The notes beneath the pieces are model-generated. The model did no database searches. It was not told the DNA's origin and saw nothing but the letters and a program-made list of their open reading frames with translations. From Azorhizobium sp943371865 (GTDB lineage: Bacteria > Pseudomonadota > Alphaproteobacteria > Rhizobiales > Xanthobacteraceae): a stretch of 64,000 nt of DNA. The stretch covers positions 1 to 64,000 of the forward strand of contig NZ_CALRWL010000029.1 of assembly GCF_943371865.1 (NCBI RefSeq), written 5' to 3'. Shown one piece after another: positions 25,698-34,100 of this stretch (within the stretch, counting starts at the first letter, position 1; each line of letters starts with the position of its first letter). The position numbers and the translations under genes were made by a program.

Positions 25698-26777
25698 TCA
25701 GGCGAGAGCGACCAGCGCCGCTTCGACGTCGCCCATGGCCCGTTCCGCCGCTTCCATGCCTGCAGCGATGGCTTCATCGGCGCGCTGGAAGTCGAACAGG
25801 CCGATCTTGGCCAGCTTGGGCGAGATGGAGATGTCCGGCGGATCGCCGGCAAGGCGCGAGCGCGCAATGCGATCCTGGGTGATGTTGAAGGCATCGATCA
25901 TCACCGACGAGATGCCCCGCGGGCCGCCCTTCGGGCCGGTGAAGAATTTCCGCCGCAGCACGCGGTCGGGCCGCAGCATTGCTCCAAGTCCGGCCCGCTT
26001 CTCGGCCGGGGCGGGATCTGCGCTCTCAAAGCTGCTGCCGTGATCCTGGATCACGGTGCCCTTGCCGAACACATCCGAATTCAGGTTGACCGCAATCACC
26101 ACGCGCGCGCCCATGGCGCGGGCGGCGGAGACCGGGATGGGATTGACCAAGGCCCCGTCCATCAGCCAGCGACCGCCCACTTTCGCCGGATTGAAAATGC
26201 CGGGCAGGCAATAACTGGCGTGGATCGCCTCGATCAGGTCGCCGCGGGTCAACCAGATCTCATGGCCGCTGCCGAGTTCGGTGGCGATCGCCGCAAAGAC
26301 CGTGTCCATCTCCTCGATCTGGACCGCGCTCACATAGCGCCGCATCAATTCCACCAGCCGCTTGCCGCCGATCAGGCCGGGGGAGGCGATGGTGAAATCC
26401 AGCAAGGCGAGCACATCGCGCTTCTTCAGGCTGCGGGCCCAGGCCTCCAAATCGTCCAGCTTGCCGGCGGACCACAGCCCACCGACCACCGCGCCGATGG
26501 ACGTGCCCGCCACCACATGCGGGCGAATGCCGTGCTTTTCCAGGGTTCGCATGACGCCGATATGGGCAAAGCCCCGCGCCGCGCCGCCGCCGAGGGCCAG
26601 TCCGATCCGGGGCCCGCCGCCCTTGCGGGTGGCGCGCGGGTTGCGGTCTGGCTCCATGTCCAACGCCACGGTGTCCAACGCAAGCGTGTCCAACGCTACC
26701 GGCGGGGGCGGCATGTCATTTTGCGTGTCGCTCGCCCAGAAGCGACGATTGAGGCCCAGGAACATGCAAGCCTCCAT
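25698..26777 (-). CDS. Patatin-like phospholipase (RssA-like)
   Basis: 359 residues. The patatin lipase domain has the oxyanion loop LALGGGAARGFAHIGVM (near 60-76), the nucleophile GTSIG (serine near 93) and the catalytic Asp in RWLMDGALVNPIP (near 207), forming the Ser-Asp dyad. Conserved GARVVIAVNLNSDVFGKG follows. It probably hydrolyses phospholipid acyl chains in or at the inner membrane; no signal peptide is present. Before the domain the protein has a threefold VALDT-type repeat encoded by a 15-bp tandem repeat. Starts at 26777 or 26765 (MFLGLNRRFW) are both possible. It lies downstream of hisI on the same strand, after a 114-bp gap. Confidence 0.9.
   Translation of the reverse strand: MEACMFLGLNRRFWASDTQNDMPPPPVALDTLALDTVALDMEPDRNPRATRKGGGPRIGLALGGGAARGFAHIGVMRTLEKHGIRPHVVAGTSIGAVVGGLWSAGKLDDLEAWARSLKKRDVLALLDFTIASPGLIGGKRLVELMRRYVSAVQIEEMDTVFAAIATELGSGHEIWLTRGDLIEAIHASYCLPGIFNPAKVGGRWLMDGALVNPIPVSAARAMGARVVIAVNLNSDVFGKGTVIQDHGSSFESADPAPAEKRAGLGAMLRPDRVLRRKFFTGPKGGPRGISSVMIDAFNITQDRIARSRLAGDPPDISISPKLAKIGLFDFQRADEAIAAGMEAAERAMGDVEAALVALA
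26656..26700. repeat. 15-bp tandem repeat, 3 copies, in patatin N-terminus
   Basis: Three consecutive 15-bp units (26656-26670, 26671-26685, 26686-26700), each containing TGTCCAACGC and differing at a few third positions. In the minus-strand protein they encode VALDT-like pentapeptides ahead of the catalytic domain. Confidence 0.85.
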
Positions 26778-26891
26778 CGGCCGCTGGAATGTCTATGGTG
26801 AACGACCATATCGTGCCGGCTATTCTAATCCGGTTGATGTCGGAAGCGTGGCTTTGTTGCATCCACTGTGGAGCGGTTTGCCCGGCCGGGC

Positions 26892-27368
26892 TCAATGCTC
26901 GTGGCTGCCGCCATAGACCGCCTTCGGGTCGAAGCGCGGCTCGTCGCCGGTGAAGGCCAGGGCGGTGGCGTCCGACGGCGCTGCTCCCAGGGGGATGGTG
27001 CGATAAAAGCACGAGCGCCGGCCGGTGTGGCAGGCAGCGCCCGTGCCACCCATCTCCACCTTCAGCAGCACCGCATCCTGATCGCAATCGATGCGGATCT
27101 CGGACACCTTCTGGGTCTGGCCGGAGGTCTCGCCCTTCTTCCATAAGGCCTTGCGGGAGCGGCTGAAATAATGCGCCTCGCCGGTGGCCATGGTCAGGGC
27201 CAGGGCGTCCGCATTCATGTGGGCGAGCATCAGGATCTCGCCGGTCTGGGCATCCTGGGCGATGCAGGTGACCAGCCCGGCGGCATCGAACCGGGGGGCA
27301 AGGCGGGTGCCTTCCTCTAGGTCATGGTGGCTGGTGGCCACGGCAAAGATCGGCGTCTGGGCGCTCAT
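26892..27368 (-). CDS. hisI: Phosphoribosyl-AMP cyclohydrolase
   Basis: Opens the purine ring of PR-AMP in the third step of histidine synthesis. The 158-residue monofunctional enzyme has the conserved MLAHMNADALALTMATGEAH, SRSRKALWKKGETSGQ and the metal-binding IDCDQDAVLLKVE together with ACHTGRRSCFYR, whose Cys residues bind zinc. There is no fused HisE domain, as usual for alphaproteobacteria. It is 75 bp downstream of folE on the same strand; both are zinc-dependent cyclohydrolases. Confidence 0.96.
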   Translation of the reverse strand: MSAQTPIFAVATSHHDLEEGTRLAPRFDAAGLVTCIAQDAQTGEILMLAHMNADALALTMATGEAHYFSRSRKALWKKGETSGQTQKVSEIRIDCDQDAVLLKVEMGGTGAACHTGRRSCFYRTIPLGAAPSDATALAFTGDEPRFDPKAVYGGSHEH

Positions 27369-27443
27369 GGGGGCTCTCTGGACGGCTGGCAGGACGGGCC
27401 TGCGGTCGCATTCAAATCGGATGTAAGTACCTGAAGAAGCGAA

Positions 27444-28103
27444 TCAAATTCGCCCGCGCAGCAGGGTGATGAAGCGCACCTGCTCGGCGGGGTCGTCGCG
27501 GAAGGCGCCGGTGAACTGGCTGGTCAGGGTGGTGACGCCGGGCTTCAGGATGCCGCGCATGGACATGCACATGTGCTCGGCCTCGATCATCACCGCCACG
27601 CCGCGCGGCTTCAGGGCGTCGTCCAGGGCCGTAACGATCTGAGATGTCAGGTGTTCCTGGGTCTGGAGGCGGCGGGCGAACAGGTCGACCACCCGGGCGA
27701 TCTTGGAGATGCCCACCACTCGTTCCACCGGAAAATAGGCCACATGGGCCTTGCCGAAGAACGGAACCATGTGATGTTCGCAGTGGGAGTGGAAGGGAAT
27801 ATCCCTCAATAGGACAAAGTCGTCGAACGAGCCGATTTCGCCGAATGTACGGTCCAAAACATCTTCGGCATCAAGCTGATAGCCGCCGTAGATTTCGTCG
27901 TAGGACTTGACCACACGTGATGGCGTATCGAGGAGTCCCTCCCGTGACGGATTCTCGCCGATATAGGCCAGCAAGGTGCGGATGGCGGCCTCCGCCTCGG
28001 CGCGCGAGGGCCGCGGCTTGCCGGAGCGCGCGACAGGCTCAAGCTTGGGCGCGCGTTCTTCCGTGTCGGCCTGTGCCATGAACAGCTTGACCACCGCGTC
28101 CAT
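27444..28103 (-). CDS. folE: GTP cyclohydrolase I
   Basis: Makes 7,8-dihydroneopterin triphosphate from GTP, first step to folate. The 219-residue protein carries the zinc ligands in HSHCEHHMVPFFGKAHVAYF and in EHMCMSMRGI, the IYGGYQLDAEDVL region, and VVGISKIARVVDLFARRLQTQE. The ATG at 28103 (MDAVVKLFMAQ) has GGAG upstream; the frame beyond it to 28214 is upstream DNA. It diverges from the NifU-like gene, with 247 bp between them. Confidence 0.95.
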   Translation of the reverse strand: MDAVVKLFMAQADTEERAPKLEPVARSGKPRPSRAEAEAAIRTLLAYIGENPSREGLLDTPSRVVKSYDEIYGGYQLDAEDVLDRTFGEIGSFDDFVLLRDIPFHSHCEHHMVPFFGKAHVAYFPVERVVGISKIARVVDLFARRLQTQEHLTSQIVTALDDALKPRGVAVMIEAEHMCMSMRGILKPGVTTLTSQFTGAFRDDPAEQVRFITLLRGRI

Positions 28104-28350
28104 TCCCAACTCCGTCCCGCCCGGCGGGCGCATCCGGCCAAGCCGGAGGTGCGGCATCGGCCGTCCGCCCCTGGCATTTTCGCCGTTCAATTCCGACCTA
28201 TATAAGAAGATCAAGGCTGCGCGGCAATTGCACGTTGCGCAGAGCGGTATCGCTGCCGACGCGCAACCGCGCGGGACAGGGACGTTTTACAGTCGCCAGA
28301 GACAAAGCTGCCCCGGAAAGCTGCCCCGGGCGGCTGGTAGGATCCGATTG

Positions 28351-28806
28351 ATGATAAACGATGTCTACAATGCCCGCATCCTGGCGCTTGCCGCCGAGAT
28401 TCCCCGGCTGGGGCGCCTGGCCGATGCGGATGCCACCGCCACCGCCCATTCCCGGCTGTGCGGCTCCACGGTCACCGTGGACCTCAAGATGGACGGGGAT
28501 GTGGTGACGGACTTCGCCCATGAGGTGCGCGCCTGCGCCTTGGGGCAAGCCTCCTCCTCGATCATGGCCAGCCATGTGGTCGGCGCCAGTGCGCAGGAAT
28601 TGCGCGATCTGCGCGAGCGGGTGCGGGCCATGCTGAAGGAGAACGGCCCCGCACCCGATGGCCGCTGGGCGGTGCTGGAAGTGCTGGAGCCGGTGCGCGA
28701 CTACAAGGCGCGGCACCCCTCCACCTTGCTCACCTTCGATGCGGTGGTGGATGCCATCGGCCAGATCGAAGCGGCTCGTGCCGAGGCGGCGCAGGCCGCC
28801 GGGTGA
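28351..28806 (+). CDS. NifU/IscU-like iron-sulfur scaffold family protein (variant motif)
   Basis: 151 residues of the IscU/SufU fold: MINDVYNARILALAAEIPRL at the start, the first Cys in SRLCGSTVTVDLK (near 37) and the second in VRACALGQASSSIM (near 62). The canonical CGD aspartate is Ser here, and the third SufU cysteine is replaced in KARHPSTLLTFDAV (near 122), leaving two Cys. This variant pattern looks typical of a family found next to folE and yidD in Hyphomicrobiales, so its role as a true scaffold is doubtful. It is followed by a convergent PAP2 gene 11 bp away. Confidence 0.85.
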   Translation: MINDVYNARILALAAEIPRLGRLADADATATAHSRLCGSTVTVDLKMDGDVVTDFAHEVRACALGQASSSIMASHVVGASAQELRDLRERVRAMLKENGPAPDGRWAVLEVLEPVRDYKARHPSTLLTFDAVVDAIGQIEAARAEAAQAAG

Positions 28807-28817
28807 CGCCGGCGCGC

Positions 28818-29672
28818 TTAGCGCGCGGGCGCTGCGGCTGCGGGCAAAGGCAGGAGCGGCGCTGAGGCCGGGACCGGCGCAGCAGGCTCGGCGCCCGCTT
28901 GCAGCGGCGGCAGGCCCAGCGCGCTGCGCACTTCCACGGCGGCGCGGGCGAGGTCCGCCTGAAATGCGGCGCTGCGCAGCAGTTCGGCGGCCAGCACGCT
29001 GCCGGTGATGCGGCCGGCTTCCACGTCGCTGGGATAATGCACGCCGCCGATCAGGCGCTCGAAGCCAAACTGGGTCCCGCGCGCGAAAATCACCGTCGCC
29101 TTCTCCGGCACGATGGCGGCGAGAAGGATGGCCATCTCCATGCCATAGGTGGCATGGCCGCTGGGATAGGAGGGGGTATTCTCCGCCGGCACCGCCAGAT
29201 GGATGGCCGGATCGGCCAGATACGGCCGCTCGCGCTTCCAGTGCTGCTTGACCGCCGTGACCAGGGCATAGGATTGGTCCCACGCCCGGTCGATGACCGC
29301 ATTGGCCACCGGGGCTGCGGACTTGGACAGATCGGTGCCCACCGCCTCGGAGAAGCGGGACAGGTTGCGCACCACGTCGGCATTGGCGGCGGCGACCGCC
29401 GCGGGGGTGCGCAGCGCCTGGAGGTCCAGGAGCATGCGCAGATCCTCCTTGGTGGTGGTGGACCCCGGCAGCGGGGCGGGGGCGAGGATCTTGATCAGGT
29501 CCACTTGTCCCGGCCGGATATAGACGGGGGCGTCCTGCGCCAGCGCGGCCAGCGGCGAGGCGAGGGCCAGCAGGGCCACCAGCAGGACGACCGACCAGCG
29601 GTGACGGTGTCCGGCTATGGTCCCCTCGGCGGGGCGACACGGGGAGAGCGCGGTGCGAAGACGATCAGACAT
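28818..29672 (-). CDS. Periplasmic PAP2-type (class A) acid phosphatase
   Basis: 284 residues with a signal peptide (hydrophobic core WSVVLLVALLALASPLAAL, cut near LAALAQ). The PAP2 catalytic motifs are complete: KRERPYL (near 138), PSYPSGHATYGM (near 158) and GGVHYPSDVEAG (near 205). Such enzymes release phosphate from organic phosphomonoesters in the periplasm. The last 35 residues are Pro/Ala-rich. The start at 29672 begins directly before the signal peptide; the frame continues to 30104 antisense to yidD and is not real. It diverges from yidD with 39 bp between starts. Confidence 0.9.
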   Translation of the reverse strand: MSDRLRTALSPCRPAEGTIAGHRHRWSVVLLVALLALASPLAALAQDAPVYIRPGQVDLIKILAPAPLPGSTTTKEDLRMLLDLQALRTPAAVAAANADVVRNLSRFSEAVGTDLSKSAAPVANAVIDRAWDQSYALVTAVKQHWKRERPYLADPAIHLAVPAENTPSYPSGHATYGMEMAILLAAIVPEKATVIFARGTQFGFERLIGGVHYPSDVEAGRITGSVLAAELLRSAAFQADLARAAVEVRSALGLPPLQAGAEPAAPVPASAPLLPLPAAAAPAR

Positions 29673-29711
29673 GGCAGTCCCAGACCAATGAGAAGGCGCT
29701 GAAGAGGTATC

Positions 29712-30116
29712 ATGCCAATCCCGCGCTTTCGACTGCGGCGTCGCTCGCCGGCCTTTGACGCCTTCGGCCCGGATCGCCGCCTGTGGTCCGGGGTGCGCCG
29801 CCTGCCGCGCCTGATGCTGCGGGCGCCGATCCTGGTCTATCGCTACACGCTCTCGGCCTTTCTGGGCCGGCAATGCCGCTATCTGCCCACCTGTTCGGCT
29901 TTTGCGGACGAGGCCATTTCCCGTCACGGCGCCTGGGCCGGGGGATGGATGGGGCTGGCGCGCATCTGCCGCTGCCATCCCTGGGGCGGGCATGGCTTCG
30001 ACCCGGTGCCGCCGGACCTGCCGGCGAGCGCCCGCTGGACCCGCCCCTGGCGCTACGGCAACTGGCGGCAGGGGCCACCGCCGGCGGACGATGAGAGCGC
30101 GCACCGATCCGATTGA
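29712..30116 (+). CDS. yidD: Membrane protein insertion efficiency factor YidD
   Basis: 134 residues. The YidD core is unmistakable: RYTLSAFLGRQCRYLPTCSA (about 44-63), FADEAISRHGAWAGGWMGLA and RICRCHPWGGHGFDPVPP. It is a small membrane-associated helper of the YidC/Sec insertion pathway. Residues 1-38 are a basic extension, and the C-terminal 25 residues are hydrophilic. In many bacteria yidD is beside rnpA and yidC; here it sits with the folE/NifU-like group, an arrangement familiar from rhizobia. An AAGAGG ribosome site supports the ATG at 29712. Confidence 0.94.
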   Translation: MPIPRFRLRRRSPAFDAFGPDRRLWSGVRRLPRLMLRAPILVYRYTLSAFLGRQCRYLPTCSAFADEAISRHGAWAGGWMGLARICRCHPWGGHGFDPVPPDLPASARWTRPWRYGNWRQGPPPADDESAHRSD

Positions 30117-30228
30117 CGCCCGCCGATCGGAGACTGCGTGCGCTTGGGAGGTATGGTTTTAGTCCTGCCATGACTCCGGCATGTTGGCGCGGTATCACCT
30201 CCCGGTTGCGGCTTCCTCGGAGGGTATG

Positions 30229-31464
30229 ATGCGGGTGCGTGGTTTGTTTTTGGCCGTCACCATGATGGCCGGACTGGCAAGTGGCCTGACCGGCGCTGCC
30301 GCTGCGGCCACGCAGGGGCCGGGCGGTGACGCCTTCTATGTGCCGCCGTCGCCGCTGCCGGCGGGGCCGAAGGGCTCCGTGGTCTGGGTGCGCGGCCTGA
30401 TGGGCACCATGGCCCTGCCCAGCGCGGCGCGGAACATCCTGGTGCTCTATCGCTCGGAAGATCCTGCCGGCGCGCCGGTGGTGGTGTCCGGCACCGTCTC
30501 CATTCCCAAGGGCACCGCACCGGCGGGTGGCTGGCCGGTGATCACCTGGACCCACGGCACCACCGGGATCGCTGCGGCCTGCGCGCCCTCGCGCGATACG
30601 CCCACCGGGCCGGAACACGGCTATATCGCCGACATCCAGGTGCTGCTCGACCAGTTCGTGGCCAAGGGCTATGCGGTGGTCGCCACCGACTACCAGGGGC
30701 TCGGCGTCGCCGGTTTCCACCCTTTCCTCCAGGGCGTGCCCAACGGCAAGAATGCCCTCGACATGCTGCGCGCGGCGCGCGAGCTGGAGCCGGAGATCGG
30801 CACCAGATATGCGGTGATGGGCCATTCCCAGGGCGGGCAGGCGGACCTGTTCACGGCTGCGGAGGGGCCGACCTACGCGCCGGAGTTCCAACTGGTGGGC
30901 AATGTGGCCATGGCCCCCGGCAGCCATATCGCCGAGCGCTTCGCGGTGGTGCGGGCCTCCGACAAGGTGGAACTGGCCCTGCCTTACGTCCTCTATGTGC
31001 TGCAATCCTACGCCACCACCGACAAAGCCATTGATGTGGGCCGCATCTTGACGCCCAAGGCCCAGCCGCATTTGGCTGATCTCATGAACGGCTGCATGAC
31101 CAAGGCGCTCACCGAGAGCTATTGGTCCAATGCCATTGCCAAGAACCAGTTCCTGCCCAATCCGGACCTGACCGCCTTCCTTAAGATGGCGGCGCAGAAC
31201 GAGCCGGGGTCCTTGTCCTTGTCAGTGCCGAGCCTCGTCATGCAGGGCATGGCGGACACGACCGTGCGGCCGCAGGACACCGACGCCATGGTGCGCGAGC
31301 TGTGCGCCAAGGGCAATGTGGTGGACTACAAGGCCTTCGCCGGCACCGACCATGACGGGGTGATGAAAGCCGGCTCCGGCGATGCCCTGGCCTTCATCGC
31401 CGACCGCTTCGCCGGCAAGGCGGCGGCGGGCAATTGCGCGGCGCTGCCGAAGGCCGGGCCCTGA
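30229..31464 (+). CDS. Secreted lipase-like alpha/beta hydrolase
   Basis: 411 residues with a signal peptide (core LFLAVTMMAGLASGLTGAAA, cut near AAAAT). The fold is that of secretory lipases: TWTHGTTGIAAACAPSRD, VVATDYQGLGVAG, the nucleophile elbow VMGHSQGGQAD (Ser near 202), an Asp in VMQGMADTTVRPQD (near 340) and a His in GTDHDGVM (near 375). It probably hydrolyses lipids or esters outside the inner membrane. Twin ATGs at 30226 and 30229 follow a GGAGGG site at 30219-30224; spacing favours the second. The next 480 bp contain a palindromic repeat and the thrS leader. Confidence 0.87.
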   Translation: MRVRGLFLAVTMMAGLASGLTGAAAAATQGPGGDAFYVPPSPLPAGPKGSVVWVRGLMGTMALPSAARNILVLYRSEDPAGAPVVVSGTVSIPKGTAPAGGWPVITWTHGTTGIAAACAPSRDTPTGPEHGYIADIQVLLDQFVAKGYAVVATDYQGLGVAGFHPFLQGVPNGKNALDMLRAARELEPEIGTRYAVMGHSQGGQADLFTAAEGPTYAPEFQLVGNVAMAPGSHIAERFAVVRASDKVELALPYVLYVLQSYATTDKAIDVGRILTPKAQPHLADLMNGCMTKALTESYWSNAIAKNQFLPNPDLTAFLKMAAQNEPGSLSLSVPSLVMQGMADTTVRPQDTDAMVRELCAKGNVVDYKAFAGTDHDGVMKAGSGDALAFIADRFAGKAAAGNCAALPKAGP

Positions 31465-31495
31465 GCGTTACAAAGTCTAGGGCTGCCCTATTCGT

Positions 31496-31669
31496 TCGTC
31501 ATGCCCGGGCTTGTCCCGGGCATCCACGCCGAGCCGATCGTGCGAGCCCTTGAAGCGGGAGGACAAGCCTCGCCGCGTGGATGGCCGGAAGTCGGCTTTT
31601 GCCGACTTCCGCAGGCGCAGGCCAAAGTCGGAAACATCCGACTTTGGGGACAAGCCCGGCCATGACGAC
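31496..31669. repeat. Palindromic multi-hairpin intergenic repeat element (174 bp)
   Basis: The two ends are inverted copies of about 20 bp (31496-31516 against 31648-31669, one mismatch), so the whole element is an imperfect palindrome. Inside are three further perfect stems: 9 bp at 31501-31523, 10 bp at 31587-31610 with a TTTT loop, and 9 bp at 31624-31645 with an AACA loop. The ends (TCATGCCCGGGCTTGTCC) look like intergenic palindromic repeats common in rhizobial-group chromosomes. Only one copy was seen in this window. The readable frames across it are structural by-products and not genes. Confidence 0.8.
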
Positions 31670-31948
31670 CGACCGGGGAATAGCGACGCACTGCTCGCTT
31701 CAGCGTGGCTGACACAGCAATCCGCCCGCCCTTTGCATGACTCCAGGGGCGTGTGTTTCTCTCACTGTGTGCGCGCCCTCATCGGCCTCCAGCCGGCCCG
31801 CTCGCGGATTTGCGGAATTCCGCTTGCCGGTGCGCGGTCAGCTTCGCACCGGCTTGGCGCTTTACGTGCCGCCCGCGGCGGCCTAGATGAGGCCCCTTCA
31901 ACAACAGCCTACCTGCGGGGTGCGCAGGAGTGGGCAGGAGAAGAAGAT
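31670..31948 (+). promoter_or_regulatory. thrS upstream region with leader hairpin
   Basis: 279 bp before thrS without a gene; with the repeat element it makes a 484-bp gene-free stretch from 31465. A perfect 9-bp stem (31826-31834 with 31845-31853) around a 10-nt loop lies about 100 bp before the start, followed by a GCCGCC/GGCGGC pair near 31870. GGAG at 31937-31940 is the likely ribosome site. The hairpins could be leader control elements or promoter-distal folding; no T-box features were seen. Confidence 0.4.
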
Positions 31949-33925
31949 ATGCTGACCTTGACCTTTCCCGATGGTGCGCAGCGCGAATATGCCCCCGGCA
32001 CCAGCGGTGCCGACGTGGCCGCCGCCATCTCGAAATCCCTGCTCAAGAAGGCGGTGGCGGTGACCCTCGACGGGACGCTGACCGACCTGTCCGAGCCCAT
32101 CACCCAGGATGCCCGCATCGAGATCGTCACCCGCGACCAGGAACGCGCGCTGGAACTGATCCGGCATGACGCCGCCCATGTGCTGGCGGAGGCGGTGCAG
32201 GAGCTGTTTCCCGGCACCCAGGTGACCATCGGCCCGGTGATCGAGAACGGCTTCTATTACGATTTCGCCCGCAACGAGCCCTTCACCACCGACGATCTGC
32301 CCAAGATCGAGGCCAAGATGAAGGAGATCATCGCCCGCGATAAGCCCTTCACCAGGGAGGTCTGGTCGCGCGACGAGGCCAAGCGCGTGTTCCGCGACAA
32401 GGGCGAGGCGTTCAAGGTCGAACTGGTGGACGCCATCCCCGAAGGCCAGGATCTCAAGATCTACAAGCAGGGCGAATGGTTCGACCTGTGCCGCGGCCCG
32501 CATCTGCCCTCCACCGGCAAGATCGGCACCGCCTTCAAGCTGATGAAGGTGGCCGGCGCCTATTGGCGCGGCGACAGCAACAACCCCATGCTGACCCGCA
32601 TCTATGGCACCGCCTGGCATGACCAGGCCGAGCTGGATGCCTATCTCCACCGCCTGGAAGAAGCGGAAAAGCGCGACCATCGCCGGCTGGGCCGGGAGAT
32701 GGACCTGTTCCACTTCCAGGAGGAGGGGCCGGGCACGGTGTTCTGGCATCCCAAGGGCTGGAGCCTGTTCCAGGGCCTCGTCTCCTACATGCGCCGCCGC
32801 CTCAAGGGCACCTATGACGAGGTCAATGCCCCGCAGGTGCTGGACAAGTCGCTGTGGGAGACCTCCGGCCACTGGGGCTGGTACAAGGAGAACATGTTCA
32901 AGGTGCAGTCTGCCGGCGAGGACACCGACGACGAGCGCGTGTTCGCCTTGAAGCCCATGAACTGCCCCGGCCATGTGCAGATCTTCAAGCACGGCCTGAA
33001 GTCCTATCGCGACCTGCCGCTGCGCATGGCCGAGTTCGGCGCGGTGCATCGCTACGAGCCGTCCGGCGCCCTGCATGGCCTGATGCGGGTGCGCGGCTTC
33101 ACCCAGGACGATGCCCACATCTTCTGCACCGAGGAGCAGATGGCGGCGGAGTGCCTGAAGATCAACGATCTCATCCTCTCCACCTATGCCGACTTCGGCT
33201 TCGACGAGGTGATCGTGAAGCTCTCCACCCGGCCGGAAAAGCGGGTGGGGTCCGACGCGGTGTGGGATCATGCCGAAGAGGTCATGACCCGCGTGCTGGA
33301 GCAGATCGCCGAACAGTCGGGCGGCAAGATCAAGACCGGCATCCTGCCGGGGGAGGGCGCCTTCTACGGGCCGAAGTTCGAATATACCTTGTCGGATGCC
33401 ATCGGCCGGGAATGGCAGTGCGGCACCACCCAGGTGGACTTCAACCTGCCGGAGCGGTTCGGCGCCTTCTATGTGGATGCGGACGGGCAGAAGAAGACCC
33501 CGGTGATGATCCATCGCGCCATCTGCGGCTCGATGGAACGCTTCACCGGCATTCTGATCGAGCATTTCGCAGGCCATTTCCCGCTGTGGCTGGCGCCGAC
33601 CCAGGTGGTGATCGCCACCATCACCCAGGACGGCGACGAGTATGCCCGCGAGGTGCTGGAGGCGACCCGCGCCCTGGACCTGCGGTCCGAAGCGGACCTG
33701 CGCAACGAGAAGATCAACTACAAGGTCCGCGAGCATTCGCTGGCCAAGGTGCCGGTGCTGCTGGTGGTGGGCCGCAAGGAAGCGGCCGAGCGCACGGTGT
33801 CCATCCGCCGCCTCGGCAGCCAGGAGCAGGTGGTGATGCCGCTGGATGCCGCGCTGGCCATGCTGGCGGGGGAATCGGTGCCTCCGGATGTGCAGCGCCG
33901 GACCGGCGTCAAAGCCGCAGCCTGA
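31949..33925 (+). CDS. thrS: Threonyl-tRNA synthetase
   Basis: Charges tRNA-Thr; class II synthetase. The 658-residue protein has the TGS domain (MLTLTFPDGAQREYAPGTSG, 1-62), the second editing domain with IRHDAAHVLAEAVQELFPGT (near 70) and the zinc-site pattern typical of SAD, then the catalytic core with the zinc ligands in PMNCPGHVQIFKHG, motif 2 in HRYEPSGALHGLMRVRGFTQ and motif 3 in RAICGSMERFTGILIEHFAG. The anticodon domain starts near APTQVVIATIT. The start at 31949 has GGAG upstream; the open frame back to 31511 runs through the palindromic repeat and is not coding. Confidence 0.97.
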   Translation: MLTLTFPDGAQREYAPGTSGADVAAAISKSLLKKAVAVTLDGTLTDLSEPITQDARIEIVTRDQERALELIRHDAAHVLAEAVQELFPGTQVTIGPVIENGFYYDFARNEPFTTDDLPKIEAKMKEIIARDKPFTREVWSRDEAKRVFRDKGEAFKVELVDAIPEGQDLKIYKQGEWFDLCRGPHLPSTGKIGTAFKLMKVAGAYWRGDSNNPMLTRIYGTAWHDQAELDAYLHRLEEAEKRDHRRLGREMDLFHFQEEGPGTVFWHPKGWSLFQGLVSYMRRRLKGTYDEVNAPQVLDKSLWETSGHWGWYKENMFKVQSAGEDTDDERVFALKPMNCPGHVQIFKHGLKSYRDLPLRMAEFGAVHRYEPSGALHGLMRVRGFTQDDAHIFCTEEQMAAECLKINDLILSTYADFGFDEVIVKLSTRPEKRVGSDAVWDHAEEVMTRVLEQIAEQSGGKIKTGILPGEGAFYGPKFEYTLSDAIGREWQCGTTQVDFNLPERFGAFYVDADGQKKTPVMIHRAICGSMERFTGILIEHFAGHFPLWLAPTQVVIATITQDGDEYAREVLEATRALDLRSEADLRNEKINYKVREHSLAKVPVLLVVGRKEAAERTVSIRRLGSQEQVVMPLDAALAMLAGESVPPDVQRRTGVKAAA

Positions 33926-33958
33926 GGGTACAGACTGCGAGTGTAGGTATTCAGTTCT

Positions 33959-33990
33959 GCTTTCGCCCTGGTTGAAGCCAGGGCGAAAGC
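33959..33990. terminator. Stem-loop downstream of thrS
   Basis: Perfect 13-bp inverted repeat (33959-33971 with 33978-33990) with a 6-nt loop, 34 bp after the thrS stop. On the plus strand it is followed by AAAA instead of T residues, so it may be a 3'-end stabiliser or a weak terminator. Confidence 0.55.
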
Positions 33991-34100
33991 AAAATCGGTG
34001 TTTATATAGCCTATAGGGGTGGCACTTTCCGGCCATAATCTGGAAACGCTCTCGCCATACTTCCCCCCGCCGCCTACGGTTCCCGCGCCAATACCGCAAT

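Noticed and set aside
31511..31948. 146-codon N-terminal extension of thrS
   Set aside because: It reads through the palindromic repeat and leader hairpins, while the ThrRS TGS domain begins exactly at the 31949 start with a GGAG site upstream.
31670..31948. T-box or tRNA-like leader before thrS
   Set aside because: No specifier loop, T-box sequence or terminator/antiterminator pair was seen, and T-boxes are not expected in this group.
34018..34034. Possible sigma-54 promoter (TGGCAC) before the second autotransporter
   Set aside because: The -12 TTGC element is absent at the required spacing, so the match is only half.
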